A DNA stretch of 63,085 nt from Deltaproteobacteria bacterium (lineage in GTDB: Bacteria > Desulfobacterota > BSN033 > UBA1163): contig JAGXTA010000150.1 in assembly GCA_018333535.1 (NCBI GenBank), positions 1 through 63,085 on the forward strand, read 5' to 3'. The position numbers and the translations under genes were made by a program. Position 1 is the first letter of the stretch. Every line of letters starts with the position of its first letter. Positions 13,871 through 22,421 of the stretch are shown here, in pieces. The notes below the pieces were generated by a model. It had not been told where the DNA came from. It saw only the letters and a list, made by a program, of their open reading frames with translations, and did no database searches.

Positions 13871-16183
13871 ATGGAACTCCGTGGATGGCTTTTCGATCTC
13901 TACCCACTCGACTCCTCAATGATTCTCTGGATCAAAGGCGAGGATGGATTACTTCATCGATTTGAAGATCCTTTTCGACCTCGATTCTATGCGCAGGGGA
14001 ATCGGGGAGATCTTCTTGCTCTATTTGATTCTCTTCAGAAAGGCCGACAGGCTACCGGGTATCAATGGACTAAAAAAAGGGAGTTCTGGAGTGGAAAGGA
14101 AATCGAAGTGATGGAGATCGAAATGACCGATCCGGAGCATTACGCTCAACTCCTGAGGCTTCTTCCTTCATGGGAGGAGAGAATAACGTTCTATAACTGC
14201 GATATCCCATCCCCTCAGGCTTACCTTTACGAAAAGGGACTCTTTCCCACAGGTCGATGTGTCGCTGAAATCGAGGGAACTCGAATCTTCGGAATTGAGC
14301 CCGACAAATCCGAATCGTTGTGGATGGATGATGGAGACCTTCCTGATCTTCGGGTGATGGAACTGAACCATTACGGTTCAGGGTGGAGAAAGGCGCTTCT
14401 GCTGGAATGCGAAGGATACCAGGTTGAGATGGAGGACGTGGATATTGGGGAGGTCAGAAGGTTTATCAAACAGTTCGACCCCGATGTGATTCTGAGCGAT
14501 CACGGAGATGCTTCTCTTCTGCCTTTTCTCTTTTCATTAGAGAGGAGATGGAAGACCTCCATCCCCTGGGGCCGGGAACCTCATCCCATCACGAGGCAGA
14601 TTGATCCCAGAGGCCATTCCTACTTTTCTTATGGCCGGACCTACTACCGGGCTCCTGCCCATCTCTTTTGCGGAAGATGGCATATTGATCGGCGCAACTC
14701 CTTCATCTATGGGGAGTCGGGTATGGAAGGGGTGATCGAACTGGCGCGATTGGCCAAGATTCCGGTTCAGCGGATGGCCCGCACCTCTCCGGGAACAGCT
14801 ATCACCTCGATGCAGCTCGACCGGGCCTTTCAGGACGGCATTCTCATTCCCTGGAGAAAGGGGGAGCCTGAGCGATTCAAGACGGCCTGGGATCTACTCG
14901 TTGCTGACAAAGGCGGTCTTGTTTTTCAGCCGAAGCTGGGGATCTTCGAGGATGTGGCGGAGATCGACTTTGCTTCGATGTATCCAACGATCATGGCCAT
15001 TCACAATATCTCTCCCGAGACCGTGCTCTGCCAATGCTGTGCAAACCATCGGGTTCCGGAAGCAGGCTATACGATCTGCGAGAAGAGAGAAGGAATTGTT
15101 CCCAAAACCTTGAAGCCAATTTTGGAGAGAAGAGCGTGGCTGAAAAGAAAAGTCAAAGAGATGGAAGGGGGAACACCCCTCACCCCACCCCCTCCCCTCG
15201 GGGGAGAGGGAACAGCTCTTAACCCCTCTCCCCTGGCGGGAGAGGGTAAGGGTGAGGGGGAAAAGCGAGAGATCTACAATCGCAAGCAGACGGCGCTTAA
15301 GTGGATGCTTGTTACCTGTTTCGGATATTTGGGTTATCGGAATGCCCGCTTCGGAAGGATTGAAGCCCATGAAGCGGTCACTGCCTTTGGAAGGGAGAAG
15401 CTCCTTCAAGCCAAGGAGATCTGCGAGGAGGAAGGGTTTGAACTTCTCCATGCCATCACCGATTCCCTCTGGATTCGCAAAAAAGGATTGAAGGAAGGAG
15501 AGGTTCTTGAGCTTTGTCGGAAGATCGGTGAGGCTACCGGGATCACGATGAGTCTGGAGGGAGTTTACCGATGGGTGGCTTTTCTTCCTTCAAAGGGGAA
15601 TCGAGAAAGCCCTGTGGCCAATAGATATTTCGGTCTTTTTAAAAATGGGAAGATCAAAGCAAGGGGATTGGCATTCCGACGAAGCGATACGCCTCCTCTG
15701 ATTCAAGAGGCTCAGGTCCGGATGCTCGAGATTCTGAAAACAACAAAAGATTTAGATGATTTTCAATTCAAGATTCCGGAGATTTTGGATATTCTTCTCG
15801 AATACGGTCTGGTGTTGAAAAATGGCGAGATGAAGCAGGAGGATCTGGCCATTGCAAAGAGGATCTCTCGGGAACCGAATGCCTATAAGGTGGATAGTCT
15901 CACTGCTCTTGCCGCCCAGCAGTTGGAGGATACAGGAATTGCGATCCATCCCGGAGAGAAGGTGAAATATGTGATCAAAGATGCCCTCTCAAAAGACAAG
16001 TCTGAAAGGGTGAGACCTTTTCCACTGGTAGGACCTGACGACACATACGATGTAAAAAAATATCTGGATCTGCTCGTGAAGGCGACCGAGGAGATCTTGA
16101 TCCATTTTGGCTACGATGTGAAGCGCCTGGAAGAGCTAATCGATGTTTCGCTTCCCCCTCTCCTTTGTCGAAGATCCCGCTGA
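13871..16183 (+). CDS. family-B DNA polymerase, exonuclease motifs apparently lost
   Basis: 770 residues from the ATG at 13871; an open frame continues upstream to 13625 but that part is encoded by the MITE and hairpin repeat. Polymerase motif A is DFASMYPTI (Asp366), motif B is in KWMLVTCFGYLGY (~475), motif C is ITDSLW (Asp531; the first Asp of the usual DTDS is Ile, the essential second Asp is kept). The exonuclease region is present (residues ~145-320) but DxE (Exo I), NxxxFD (Exo II) and YxxxD (Exo III) are not recognisable: VMELNHYG, ILSDHGDASLL and FIYGESGMEG stand in their places. Prediction: active, non-proofreading polymerase for lesion bypass. Residues ~433-464 derive from an in-frame hairpin repeat between motifs A and B. 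Confidence 0.88.
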   Translation: MELRGWLFDLYPLDSSMILWIKGEDGLLHRFEDPFRPRFYAQGNRGDLLALFDSLQKGRQATGYQWTKKREFWSGKEIEVMEIEMTDPEHYAQLLRLLPSWEERITFYNCDIPSPQAYLYEKGLFPTGRCVAEIEGTRIFGIEPDKSESLWMDDGDLPDLRVMELNHYGSGWRKALLLECEGYQVEMEDVDIGEVRRFIKQFDPDVILSDHGDASLLPFLFSLERRWKTSIPWGREPHPITRQIDPRGHSYFSYGRTYYRAPAHLFCGRWHIDRRNSFIYGESGMEGVIELARLAKIPVQRMARTSPGTAITSMQLDRAFQDGILIPWRKGEPERFKTAWDLLVADKGGLVFQPKLGIFEDVAEIDFASMYPTIMAIHNISPETVLCQCCANHRVPEAGYTICEKREGIVPKTLKPILERRAWLKRKVKEMEGGTPLTPPPPLGGEGTALNPSPLAGEGKGEGEKREIYNRKQTALKWMLVTCFGYLGYRNARFGRIEAHEAVTAFGREKLLQAKEICEEEGFELLHAITDSLWIRKKGLKEGEVLELCRKIGEATGITMSLEGVYRWVAFLPSKGNRESPVANRYFGLFKNGKIKARGLAFRRSDTPPLIQEAQVRMLEILKTTKDLDDFQFKIPEILDILLEYGLVLKNGEMKQEDLAIAKRISREPNAYKVDSLTALAAQQLEDTGIAIHPGEKVKYVIKDALSKDKSERVRPFPLVGPDDTYDVKKYLDLLVKATEEILIHFGYDVKRLEELIDVSLPPLLCRRSR
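15171..15262. repeat. hairpin repeat inserted in frame in polB
   Basis: CACCCCTCACCCCACCCCCTCCCC...GGGGGAGAGGG and CCCCTCTCCCCTGGCGGGAGAGGGTAAGGGTGAGGGGG are two copies of the window's G/C-rich hairpin. They keep the polB frame and are translated as a Pro/Gly-rich segment (TPPPPLGGEG, NPSPLAGEGKGEGE). Confidence 0.85.
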
Positions 16184-16222
16184 ATTATAGCGGGAAGGGG
16201 AGAGGGCAAGGGTGAGGGTGTG
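16145..16222. repeat. hairpin repeat at the end of polB
   Basis: CCCCCTCTCCTTTGTCG... and GGGAAGGGGAGAGGGCAAGGGTGAGGG form a hairpin that encodes the last few residues of the polymerase (SLPPLLCRRSR) and could end transcription. Confidence 0.6.
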
Positions 16223-16297
16223 AAAACTGCTATAAAAAATGATGTTTTTATGCTATTATTACCGTTAAGTAATTCTTATTGAAGGAGGATACCTTAA

Positions 16298-16474
16298 ATG
16301 AGACAATATAAAATCATAGTAGAGAAACATCCCGATGGTTATGTAGCATACCCGTTGGGAGTAAAAGGGGTTGTTGTCGGCGAGGGTGATACATATGAGG
16401 AGGCACTTTCGGATGTAAAATCTGCGATCCGCTTTCATATCGATACGTTCGGGACAGATGCCTTGGGCAAATAG
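16298..16474 (+). CDS. orphan HicB-type antitoxin
   Basis: 58 residues: YKIIVEKHPDGYVAYPLGVK, then GEGDTYEEALSDVKSAIRFHI, the partial RNase-H-like HicB fold. The start has a GAAGGAGGA ribosome-binding site. HicB normally neutralises the HicA mRNA interferase encoded next to it; no hicA is visible on either side, so this is an orphan antitoxin or a small HicB-like protein with another role. It ends 43 nt before the methyltransferase gene. Confidence 0.75.
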   Translation: MRQYKIIVEKHPDGYVAYPLGVKGVVVGEGDTYEEALSDVKSAIRFHIDTFGTDALGK

Positions 16475-16517
16475 GGTCAGACTTGAGAATTAATCTACCA
16501 CCAATAGGAATAGTGCT

Positions 16518-17804
16518 ATGAAAACCCGTCATAAGATAATCATTGGGGATTCGAGGTGGATGAAAGAAGTTCCTGATGAATCAGTCCATCTCGTTATTAC
16601 TTCTCCCCCTTATTGGCAATTAAAAGACTATGGGAATGGGAAGCAAATAGGTTTTAATGACACTTACGAAGAATATATCAACAATCTTAATTTGGTCTGG
16701 AGTGAATGTCATCGGGTACTACACAAAGGTTGCCGCCTGTGTGTAAATATAGGGGATCAGTTTGCACGCTCTGTTTATTATGGGAGATATAAGGTTATCC
16801 CCATAAGGACAGAAATCATTAAATTTTGTGAAAATGTCGGTTTTGATTACATGGGTGCCATTATCTGGCAAAAAGTGACAACCTGCCATACTACTGGTGG
16901 GGCTACTGTGATGGGTTCCTATCCATACCCTCGGAGTGGAATTATCAAGTTAGATTACGAATTCATCCTGATTTTTAAAAAATATGGCGAATCACCGAAA
17001 GTTAATAAAGAAATTAAAGAACTTTCAAAATTAACTCAGGAAGAATGGAGCCAGTACTTCACCGGTCACTGGAATTTTGCGGGTGAAAAACAAGATAAAC
17101 ATCTCGCCATGTTTCCTGAAGAGTTACCGAAGCGGCTTATCAAGATGTTCAGTTTTGTTGATGATACTGTTCTTGATCCGTTCTTGGGCAGCGGTACTAC
17201 ATCTCTGGCAGCCAAAAACCTCGGTAGAAACTCTATCGGGTATGAAATAAATGGAGATTATTTGCCAATAATTAGAGAGAAACTCGGAATGAGACAGAAA
17301 GATATTTTTAAGGAAGCAATGGTAGAAATAATTAAACAAGAAGGAGTAACAATAAACTTTCTGGAAAGGATTAACGAACTTCCCTATATCTTTAGAGACC
17401 CTATAAAATTTGATAAGAAGGTTGACCCTAAAAAATTGAGATTCGGCTCAAAGATATCTGCCGACGTTGATTCTCAGAGAGAGAAATATTATTCGGTAAA
17501 AGAAATCATATCCCCAGAAGTTATGGTATTAAATAACGGGCTAAAAGTCAGGCTATTAGGAGTGAAGGAAAAGCCCGACAAGAACGGCGCAGCCGTTCAG
17601 TTTTTAAAAGAAAAGACACGCGGCCAGAAAGTATTCCTGAAGTTTGATACGGCCAAATATGATAAAGAGAATAATCTGCTTTGTTACCTTTATTTATGGA
17701 ATAAGACCTTTTTAAACGCCCACCTGATTAAGAATGAGTTAGTGGATGTGGATAACTCATTCGATTACAAATACAAATCTAAATTTTTGAGATTAAGAGG
17801 GTAA
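16518..17804 (+). CDS. DNA methyltransferase with C-terminal SNase-like domain
   Basis: 428 residues. Beta-class amino-methyltransferase: catalytic TSPPYW (residues ~29-34) precedes the AdoMet motif DPFLGSGTT (~216). TSPPY is typical of N4-cytosine methylases, so it should protect the site cut by the neighbouring MjaI-like nuclease. From residue ~335 a second domain follows: MVLNNGLKVRLLGVKE, FLKEKTRGQKVFLKFD, and LLCYLYLWNKTFLNAHLIKN, which looks like a staphylococcal-nuclease/OB fold. The catalytic Arg/Asp/Glu set of true SNases is not clear, so it may only bind DNA. AT-rich compared with neighbours, suggesting transfer. Confidence 0.85.
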   Translation: MKTRHKIIIGDSRWMKEVPDESVHLVITSPPYWQLKDYGNGKQIGFNDTYEEYINNLNLVWSECHRVLHKGCRLCVNIGDQFARSVYYGRYKVIPIRTEIIKFCENVGFDYMGAIIWQKVTTCHTTGGATVMGSYPYPRSGIIKLDYEFILIFKKYGESPKVNKEIKELSKLTQEEWSQYFTGHWNFAGEKQDKHLAMFPEELPKRLIKMFSFVDDTVLDPFLGSGTTSLAAKNLGRNSIGYEINGDYLPIIREKLGMRQKDIFKEAMVEIIKQEGVTINFLERINELPYIFRDPIKFDKKVDPKKLRFGSKISADVDSQREKYYSVKEIISPEVMVLNNGLKVRLLGVKEKPDKNGAAVQFLKEKTRGQKVFLKFDTAKYDKENNLLCYLYLWNKTFLNAHLIKNELVDVDNSFDYKYKSKFLRLRG

Positions 17805-17826
17805 TAGAACGCCAAAAGATTGGATA

Positions 17827-18513
17827 ATGGGCAGTGATGGGGAAAATCTTAAATTTAAAAGGGAAACCCTACTGAATTATGGAATGAATCGATGGGGGTT
17901 GAATAAAGCTCAGAGTGTGGGGAAGACCTCAGAATTGATTAGAAAATGTGCTCCAAACTCATTTGAGGAATGGAAATCCTATTACTTTAACAATGCGACT
18001 CAGAAGAAACGGAATGGAATCAAGATAACCAGAGAATTTATTAGAGATTTAGGTCAAAAGCTTTATGTGAAACTCTCTGATGTAGTCCAAAATGAATTGG
18101 GTTCCATTCAGGAGGAAGAATGTATAGATTATGCTTATAATCTTGTTTTGAATAGAACTTATGAGGGTTATAGATCAGAAATAGAAACAATTTATGGACA
18201 ATTGGAATCTATTTTGGGTGTTAAAGTTCAGCCAGCGCCTGATGAGTGGGATAGAACTTTTAATGTCGATTTTTATATTGAAGTTGGTGAGAAATTTATT
18301 GGGCTACAAATCAAACCTATATCTTCAGGTCAGGCATTGAACCAATATCAATGGATTAAAATGCACGAAGTCAACCATGAGAAATATAGAAATAAATTTG
18401 GCGGTCAGGTTTTCTTCATTTATTCTGTGAAGTCTGGTAAAAAGAAGAAAATATTTAACGTTGAGGTCATTGAAGAAATTAGAAAAGAAATCGAAACATT
18501 GAAAAAAGACTGA
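17827..18513 (+). CDS. MjaI-like type II restriction endonuclease
   Basis: 228 residues resembling the MjaI restriction endonuclease family: KITREFIRDLGQKLY, YAYNLVLNRTYEGY, then APDEWDRTFNVDFYIEVGEK and GLQIKPIS. The last part gives a PD-(D/E)xK-like centre (Asp in NVDFYI, QxK in LQIKP). MjaI itself cuts CTAG, so that is a reasonable guess for the target. It follows the methyltransferase by 22 nt on the same strand. The start at 17827 lacks a good ribosome-binding site; an ATG about 19 codons later is possible. Strongly AT-rich, as is its partner. Confidence 0.75.
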   Translation: MGSDGENLKFKRETLLNYGMNRWGLNKAQSVGKTSELIRKCAPNSFEEWKSYYFNNATQKKRNGIKITREFIRDLGQKLYVKLSDVVQNELGSIQEEECIDYAYNLVLNRTYEGYRSEIETIYGQLESILGVKVQPAPDEWDRTFNVDFYIEVGEKFIGLQIKPISSGQALNQYQWIKMHEVNHEKYRNKFGGQVFFIYSVKSGKKKKIFNVEVIEEIRKEIETLKKD

Positions 18514-18525
18514 AACCACTGCATC

Positions 18526-18594
18526 GCCTGGCACAGCACAAACGGCTAAAGTCTAAATTGCGTCGCAACTCCGTTTGTGCTGGAGACGTTGGGT
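18526..18594. other. attC-like imperfect hairpin after the restriction genes
   Basis: CAGCACAAACGG (18534-18545) pairs with CCGTTTGTGCTG (18571-18582), and the right side continues GGAGACGTTGGGT, whose GTTGGGT fits the integron R' consensus GTTRRRY. The matching left RYYYAAC is not clear. The position directly after a gene and before the next fits a cassette boundary, but the evidence is partial. Confidence 0.35.
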
Positions 18595-18627
18595 TTGAAT
18601 GTTTTTTATAAAAGAAGGGAATAATTA

Positions 18628-19077
18628 GTGGAAGGATTTTTATTCTGGCAAAGATGGTTGTTGATTGTTGGAGTTGTCATTTCCATTTTTGGAATGTTCA
18701 TGTCCTTTTTTAGTGGGACAGCGCTTTTTTATCTCTTTGACCGCAACATCAATTCGATTTTCTGGGAAACCGCTGATGTGGCTGATGGTGTGAAAGGGTT
18801 TCAAAGATGGATCTATGGCGCATGGGGGGCAACGGTAGCAGGTTGGGGAATATTTGTGACCTTTATTGCCCACTATCCGTTTCAAAGAAAAGAAAAATGG
18901 TCATGGAATTGTTTATTATCGGGAGTCCTTGTATGGTTCATGATCGATACTGGATTCTCTGCCTATTTTAATGTTTATATCAATGTTATTCTTAACACTA
19001 TTCTTTTAGTGGCCGTTATATTGCCAATTGTTTTTACAAGAAAATATTTTGTTGGATACAAAAAGGACCCGGGGTGA
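18628..19077 (+). CDS. small membrane protein, unknown
   Basis: 149 residues from a GTG at 18628 with GAAGGGA upstream. Four hydrophobic segments are visible (about 9-37, 64-86, 95-116, 121-143). I recognise no family motif. It follows the attC-like hairpin and its composition is AT-rich like the restriction genes, so it may have arrived with them. Function unknown. Confidence 0.65.
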   Translation: MEGFLFWQRWLLIVGVVISIFGMFMSFFSGTALFYLFDRNINSIFWETADVADGVKGFQRWIYGAWGATVAGWGIFVTFIAHYPFQRKEKWSWNCLLSGVLVWFMIDTGFSAYFNVYINVILNTILLVAVILPIVFTRKYFVGYKKDPG

Positions 19078-19123
19078 GGTTCATGCAGTTCACAAAACAA
19101 AAATCGAGGAAGGAGGGGTATTC

Positions 19124-19306
19124 ATGGATAAACAGGAAAAATTAAAGGAGTTAAAGGAGAAGCTTGAAGAATTAAAAGGAAGGGACCCTTCGCACTGTTC
19201 TGGGACAGAAGGGTTTGTTGGGCATACCGGACATTCGATGTCTCCGGAACTCTTCCAGCAGATCGAAGCCCTGGAAGAGGAGATTAGGAAATTGGAAAAA
19301 TCGTAA
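19124..19306 (+). CDS. 60-residue coiled-coil protein, unknown
   Basis: The ATG at 19124 is chosen because GAAGGAGG lies 8 nt upstream; an open frame further upstream has no such site. Residues 2-21 (KLKELKEKLEELK type) and 44-60 (FQQIEALEEEIRKLEKS) form heptad-like helices; the middle holds His and one Cys (HCSGTEG, GHTGHSM) that could bind metal. No family is recognised. Confidence 0.65.
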   Translation: MDKQEKLKELKEKLEELKGRDPSHCSGTEGFVGHTGHSMSPELFQQIEALEEEIRKLEKS

Positions 19307-19452
19307 TTGACATGTTCCCTCTATCATAGATTTTCCTCGATAAATCCAGATTACTACTTCTCCATTATCCCTCCATCGGATGTCTCTCTATTTTTGTGTC
19401 CGTTTTTTTCATTTGAAAGAAGGTAGGTTATAATGATTCACCTAACACAACC

Positions 19453-21012
19453 ATGAAAGTCCTTGACCTTCTCTTTATTCATGTTCCCAAGTTCTCCAGT
19501 TATTACCGGCCCTATGGCCAGTATATGACGGTCAACCTCATTCCCATGGGAACGATGGCCCTTGCTGATCTTGCCAGTCAGGCGGGGTATCGAACCGAGG
19601 TCTTGCATCTCGGGCTGGAATGGATCGAGAGAAGGGATTTTTCTCCTCTAACTTATATGAAGGGGAAAGAGGTTAAGGTTGCCGCCATCCCCCTTCATTT
19701 TCATCCACAGTCCTATGATGTGATGAAGATCGCCGGCGAGATAAAGGAAGAAAAAAAGGAGACCTTTGTCCTCTCGGGCGGATACACAGCCAGCCTCTTT
19801 CACAGAGAAATCTTGTCCTTCTTTCCTCAGATCGATGCGGTCATCCGCGGGGACGCAGAAGTTCCGCTCATTGCATTGATGAAGGCATTAGAAGAGAAGA
19901 GAGGGTTTGAGGAGATTCCCAACCTCGCATGGAGAAAAGGGGAAGAGATCAGAATAAACCCTCTCTCCTATGTGGCTTCGGAAAGCGACCTGGATCGATT
20001 CTCTTATTCCAACCTTTCACTGCTCAAGGATAAAGAAACCTATATCCACCATATGGGGATGCCTTTTGTCTGGGCCAAAGGTCTGTCGAAGAAGGAGAAT
20101 CGAAAACATTTTCATCTGGGGTATCCCATCTTTCCCCTCAACATCGGAAGAGGGTGTTCCGGAAACTGCACCTGGTGCGGAGGAGGAAGCCTTGCCCAGC
20201 AGGTCGTGAACGGGAGGAAGAGAGTGGTCTTCCGCTCTCCAGAGGCTGTGGTGAAAAGCATGGCTGAAGCAAAGGAGATGGGATACGAGATGTTTAACAT
20301 CGCCTTTGATCCTGGAAAGGAGGGGGAGAGATATTATGGAGAGCTATTTCCCCTGGTGAGAAAACAGAATCTGCGGACAAGGGTCTATTTTGAATCGTTC
20401 TCGCTTCCCACTAAGTCCTTCCTCGAGGAATTTGCCAATACCTTTATCCTCGACGGTTCTATCCTCGCCCTTTCGCCCGAATCCGGAGATGAAGGGGTGA
20501 GGCACAAGAACAAGGCGTTTTCTTATTCGAATGATGAATTGATGAAGGCGATCTCAGCGGCTGAACAATCAGGAATCAGGGTCGATCTCTTCTTCGCCAT
20601 GGGGATTCCGGGCGAGAAGTATAATGATTTATCAAAAACAGCTGCCCTTCGAAAGGAGGTTAAGCAAAGATTTAAGAGGATCGGAAGGATCTGGTCTTCC
20701 CCCATCTCTCTTGAGCCAGGCGCTCCCTGGCACCTCCACCCCGAGGAGTTTGGCATCGTCTCAACGAAAAAAACGTTTTTAGATTTCTATCGCGGAAGTT
20801 CTCCCGGAGGAGGCGGATTAGGCTATTTTATTCCTGACTATAAGGGAGATGGAAAAGAGTTGGATGAAAGAGGATTTGAGACGATCTTAAGAGAGGCAAA
20901 GTGCAGGGAGTTCTGTTCTCTTCATCCCAACCCGACAAAAGCAAGCGATCCCTTCTGGGGCAGACTTTTTTGCCGTTATATGAGCTGGCGATCGAAAGGC
21001 GGTCATGAGTAA
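19453..21012 (+). CDS. B12-binding radical SAM enzyme
   Basis: 519 residues. N-terminal cobalamin-binding-like domain (1-~150: PMGTMALADLASQAGYRTEV, VLSGGYTASLF, VIRGDAEVPL), then a radical SAM core with C235-x3-C239-x2-C242 in GRGCSGNCTWCGGG and downstream strands (FNIAFDPG, LALSPESGDEGVR, DLFFAMGIPGE). This architecture is used for methylations, ring rearrangements and other C-C chemistry; substrate unknown. A C-terminal CxxFC cysteine pair lies at ~485. It precedes the condensing-enzyme gene on the same strand and is the first candidate member of the LuxC/LuxE cluster. A TATAAT at 19429-19434 places the start of transcription close to the ATG. Confidence 0.88.
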   Translation: MKVLDLLFIHVPKFSSYYRPYGQYMTVNLIPMGTMALADLASQAGYRTEVLHLGLEWIERRDFSPLTYMKGKEVKVAAIPLHFHPQSYDVMKIAGEIKEEKKETFVLSGGYTASLFHREILSFFPQIDAVIRGDAEVPLIALMKALEEKRGFEEIPNLAWRKGEEIRINPLSYVASESDLDRFSYSNLSLLKDKETYIHHMGMPFVWAKGLSKKENRKHFHLGYPIFPLNIGRGCSGNCTWCGGGSLAQQVVNGRKRVVFRSPEAVVKSMAEAKEMGYEMFNIAFDPGKEGERYYGELFPLVRKQNLRTRVYFESFSLPTKSFLEEFANTFILDGSILALSPESGDEGVRHKNKAFSYSNDELMKAISAAEQSGIRVDLFFAMGIPGEKYNDLSKTAALRKEVKQRFKRIGRIWSSPISLEPGAPWHLHPEEFGIVSTKKTFLDFYRGSSPGGGGLGYFIPDYKGDGKELDERGFETILREAKCREFCSLHPNPTKASDPFWGRLFCRYMSWRSKGGHE

Positions 21013-21029
21013 TCCCGGAATTGCTAAGG

Positions 21030-21163
21030 AGTCCATAATTGATCCCGATTTAATCGGGATCAAAATCTCCCCTATCCCCTCTTTGCCAAAGAGGGGGATT
21101 CCTCCCTTTTGGAAAGGGAGGGAAGGAGGGATTTGGTCTTCAGTGTCTATATAATTATGGACT
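21030..21163. repeat. 134-bp element with 11-bp inverted ends
   Basis: AGTCCATAATT (21030-21040) and AATTATGGACT (21153-21163) are perfect inverted ends. Inside are a GATCCCGATTTAATCGGGATC hairpin (21041-21061) and the CTCCCCTATCCCCTCTTTGCCAAAGAGGGG repeat that recurs at 47305 and 47470. Confidence 0.7.
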
Positions 21164-21199
21164 GACTAATACGTCAGGAAGGCAGATAGGAATGTTTTT

Positions 21200-22420
21200 A
21201 TGACATCAGCGAATAGAATCTATATTGTGGATGGAACCCTGAGAGAAGGGGAACAGTCTCCCGGTGTTTACTTCACCCGGGGTGAGAAGGTTGAGATTGC
21301 AAGGATGCTGGATCAATTGGGAGTGCCCATTTTGGATGTGGGGATGCCATCCGTTTCAAGAGAAGAGAGGGAGACCATCTCTGCCATTGCCCATCAAGGC
21401 CTCAGGGCATCCATCGGAGTCTCCATCAGGCTGAAGAAGGAGGAGGTCGATCAGGCGATCCAATGCGATGCGAAAGAGGTCTTCATCATCTGCCCTGTGA
21501 GCTCCCTTCACCTCAGATTAAAACTCGGAACGGATGAAGAAGGAGTGAAGGAGTCTGCAAAAGAGGTGATTGGCTATGCCTCTCGAAAAGGGCTTCTGGT
21601 CAATCTGGTGGCAGAGGACGCTTCAAGGGCGGAAATTCGATTTATCAATGAAATCCTTTGCGATGCCTATGGATGGGGGGCCCGAAGAGCTTTTCTCTGT
21701 GACACCGTGGGAGTGATGGAGCCTTTCAGGATGAAGGAACTGGTGAAGAAGGTGAGAGACCAAATCCCTGCAGAGATGGGATTGGGTGTTCACTGCCACA
21801 ATGATTTGGGTCTTGCCACAGCCAATACCCTGGCGAGCATCGAGGCAGGGGCGGACTATCCCTCGGTGACGGTCAATGGGATCGGGGAGCGAGCAGGGAA
21901 TCCTCCTCTTCATGAAATTGTTTTAGCTCTGGAGAAGATCTTTCATCGGGAGCACGGGATTGACATGAAGAGGCTCTATCACCTCTCCCGCCTGGTTGAG
22001 CAATATTCCGGAATCTTTATCCCTCCCCATGCCCCTATCGTGGGCCTCAATGCTTTCCGCCACGAATCAGGCATCCATGTGGATGGAATTCTCAAAAATA
22101 GCCTGACCTATAAAGCCATTGACCCAAAAGAGGTCGGTAGAGAAGCCTCTTTTGTCTTAGGGAAGCATACGGGAACCCAGGCCATCCTCCACCTTTTGAA
22201 GCAAAGAGGATATGAAGCAAAAGAAGAGGAGTTGAGAGAGATCCTGCGAAGGGTGAAAGAGAGAAAGATGGCCGGAGGGAAAAGAGGAATCAGGAAGATG
22301 GCAGAGGAGATGGAGGGATATTATAAAGAAAGTCTCAATTTCCCGATGGAGGCCTTCTGGGAGATCGTGAAAGAGGTTTTGAGGAGAGATGGCTATGATG
22401 CCTCACGGAAGCGTGGGTGA
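21200..22420 (+). CDS. homocitrate/2-isopropylmalate synthase-like condensing enzyme
   Basis: 406 residues of the DRE-TIM metallolyase family. The DRE motif reads DGTLREGEQSPG (Asp11, Arg15, Glu16; the usual DTTLRDGEQ is altered at two positions). The metal-binding HxH is His198-x-His200 in GVHCHNDLGLATANT, followed by VNGIGERAGN. Length matches NifV/AksA-type homocitrate synthases without the LeuA regulatory domain. Reaction: acetyl-CoA plus a 2-oxo acid to a branched hydroxy-tricarboxylate or -dicarboxylate. Downstream LeuC/LeuD-like genes would isomerise the product. No nif genes are near, so a NifV role is not suggested. The ATG at 21200 is the only in-frame one nearby. Confidence 0.88.
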   Translation: MTSANRIYIVDGTLREGEQSPGVYFTRGEKVEIARMLDQLGVPILDVGMPSVSREERETISAIAHQGLRASIGVSIRLKKEEVDQAIQCDAKEVFIICPVSSLHLRLKLGTDEEGVKESAKEVIGYASRKGLLVNLVAEDASRAEIRFINEILCDAYGWGARRAFLCDTVGVMEPFRMKELVKKVRDQIPAEMGLGVHCHNDLGLATANTLASIEAGADYPSVTVNGIGERAGNPPLHEIVLALEKIFHREHGIDMKRLYHLSRLVEQYSGIFIPPHAPIVGLNAFRHESGIHVDGILKNSLTYKAIDPKEVGREASFVLGKHTGTQAILHLLKQRGYEAKEEELREILRRVKERKMAGGKRGIRKMAEEMEGYYKESLNFPMEAFWEIVKEVLRRDGYDASRKRG

Positions 22421-22421
22421 G

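Noticed and set aside
21200-22420. NifV (nitrogenase homocitrate synthase)
   Set aside because: No nif genes are in the window and the DRE motif departs from the usual form; context points elsewhere.
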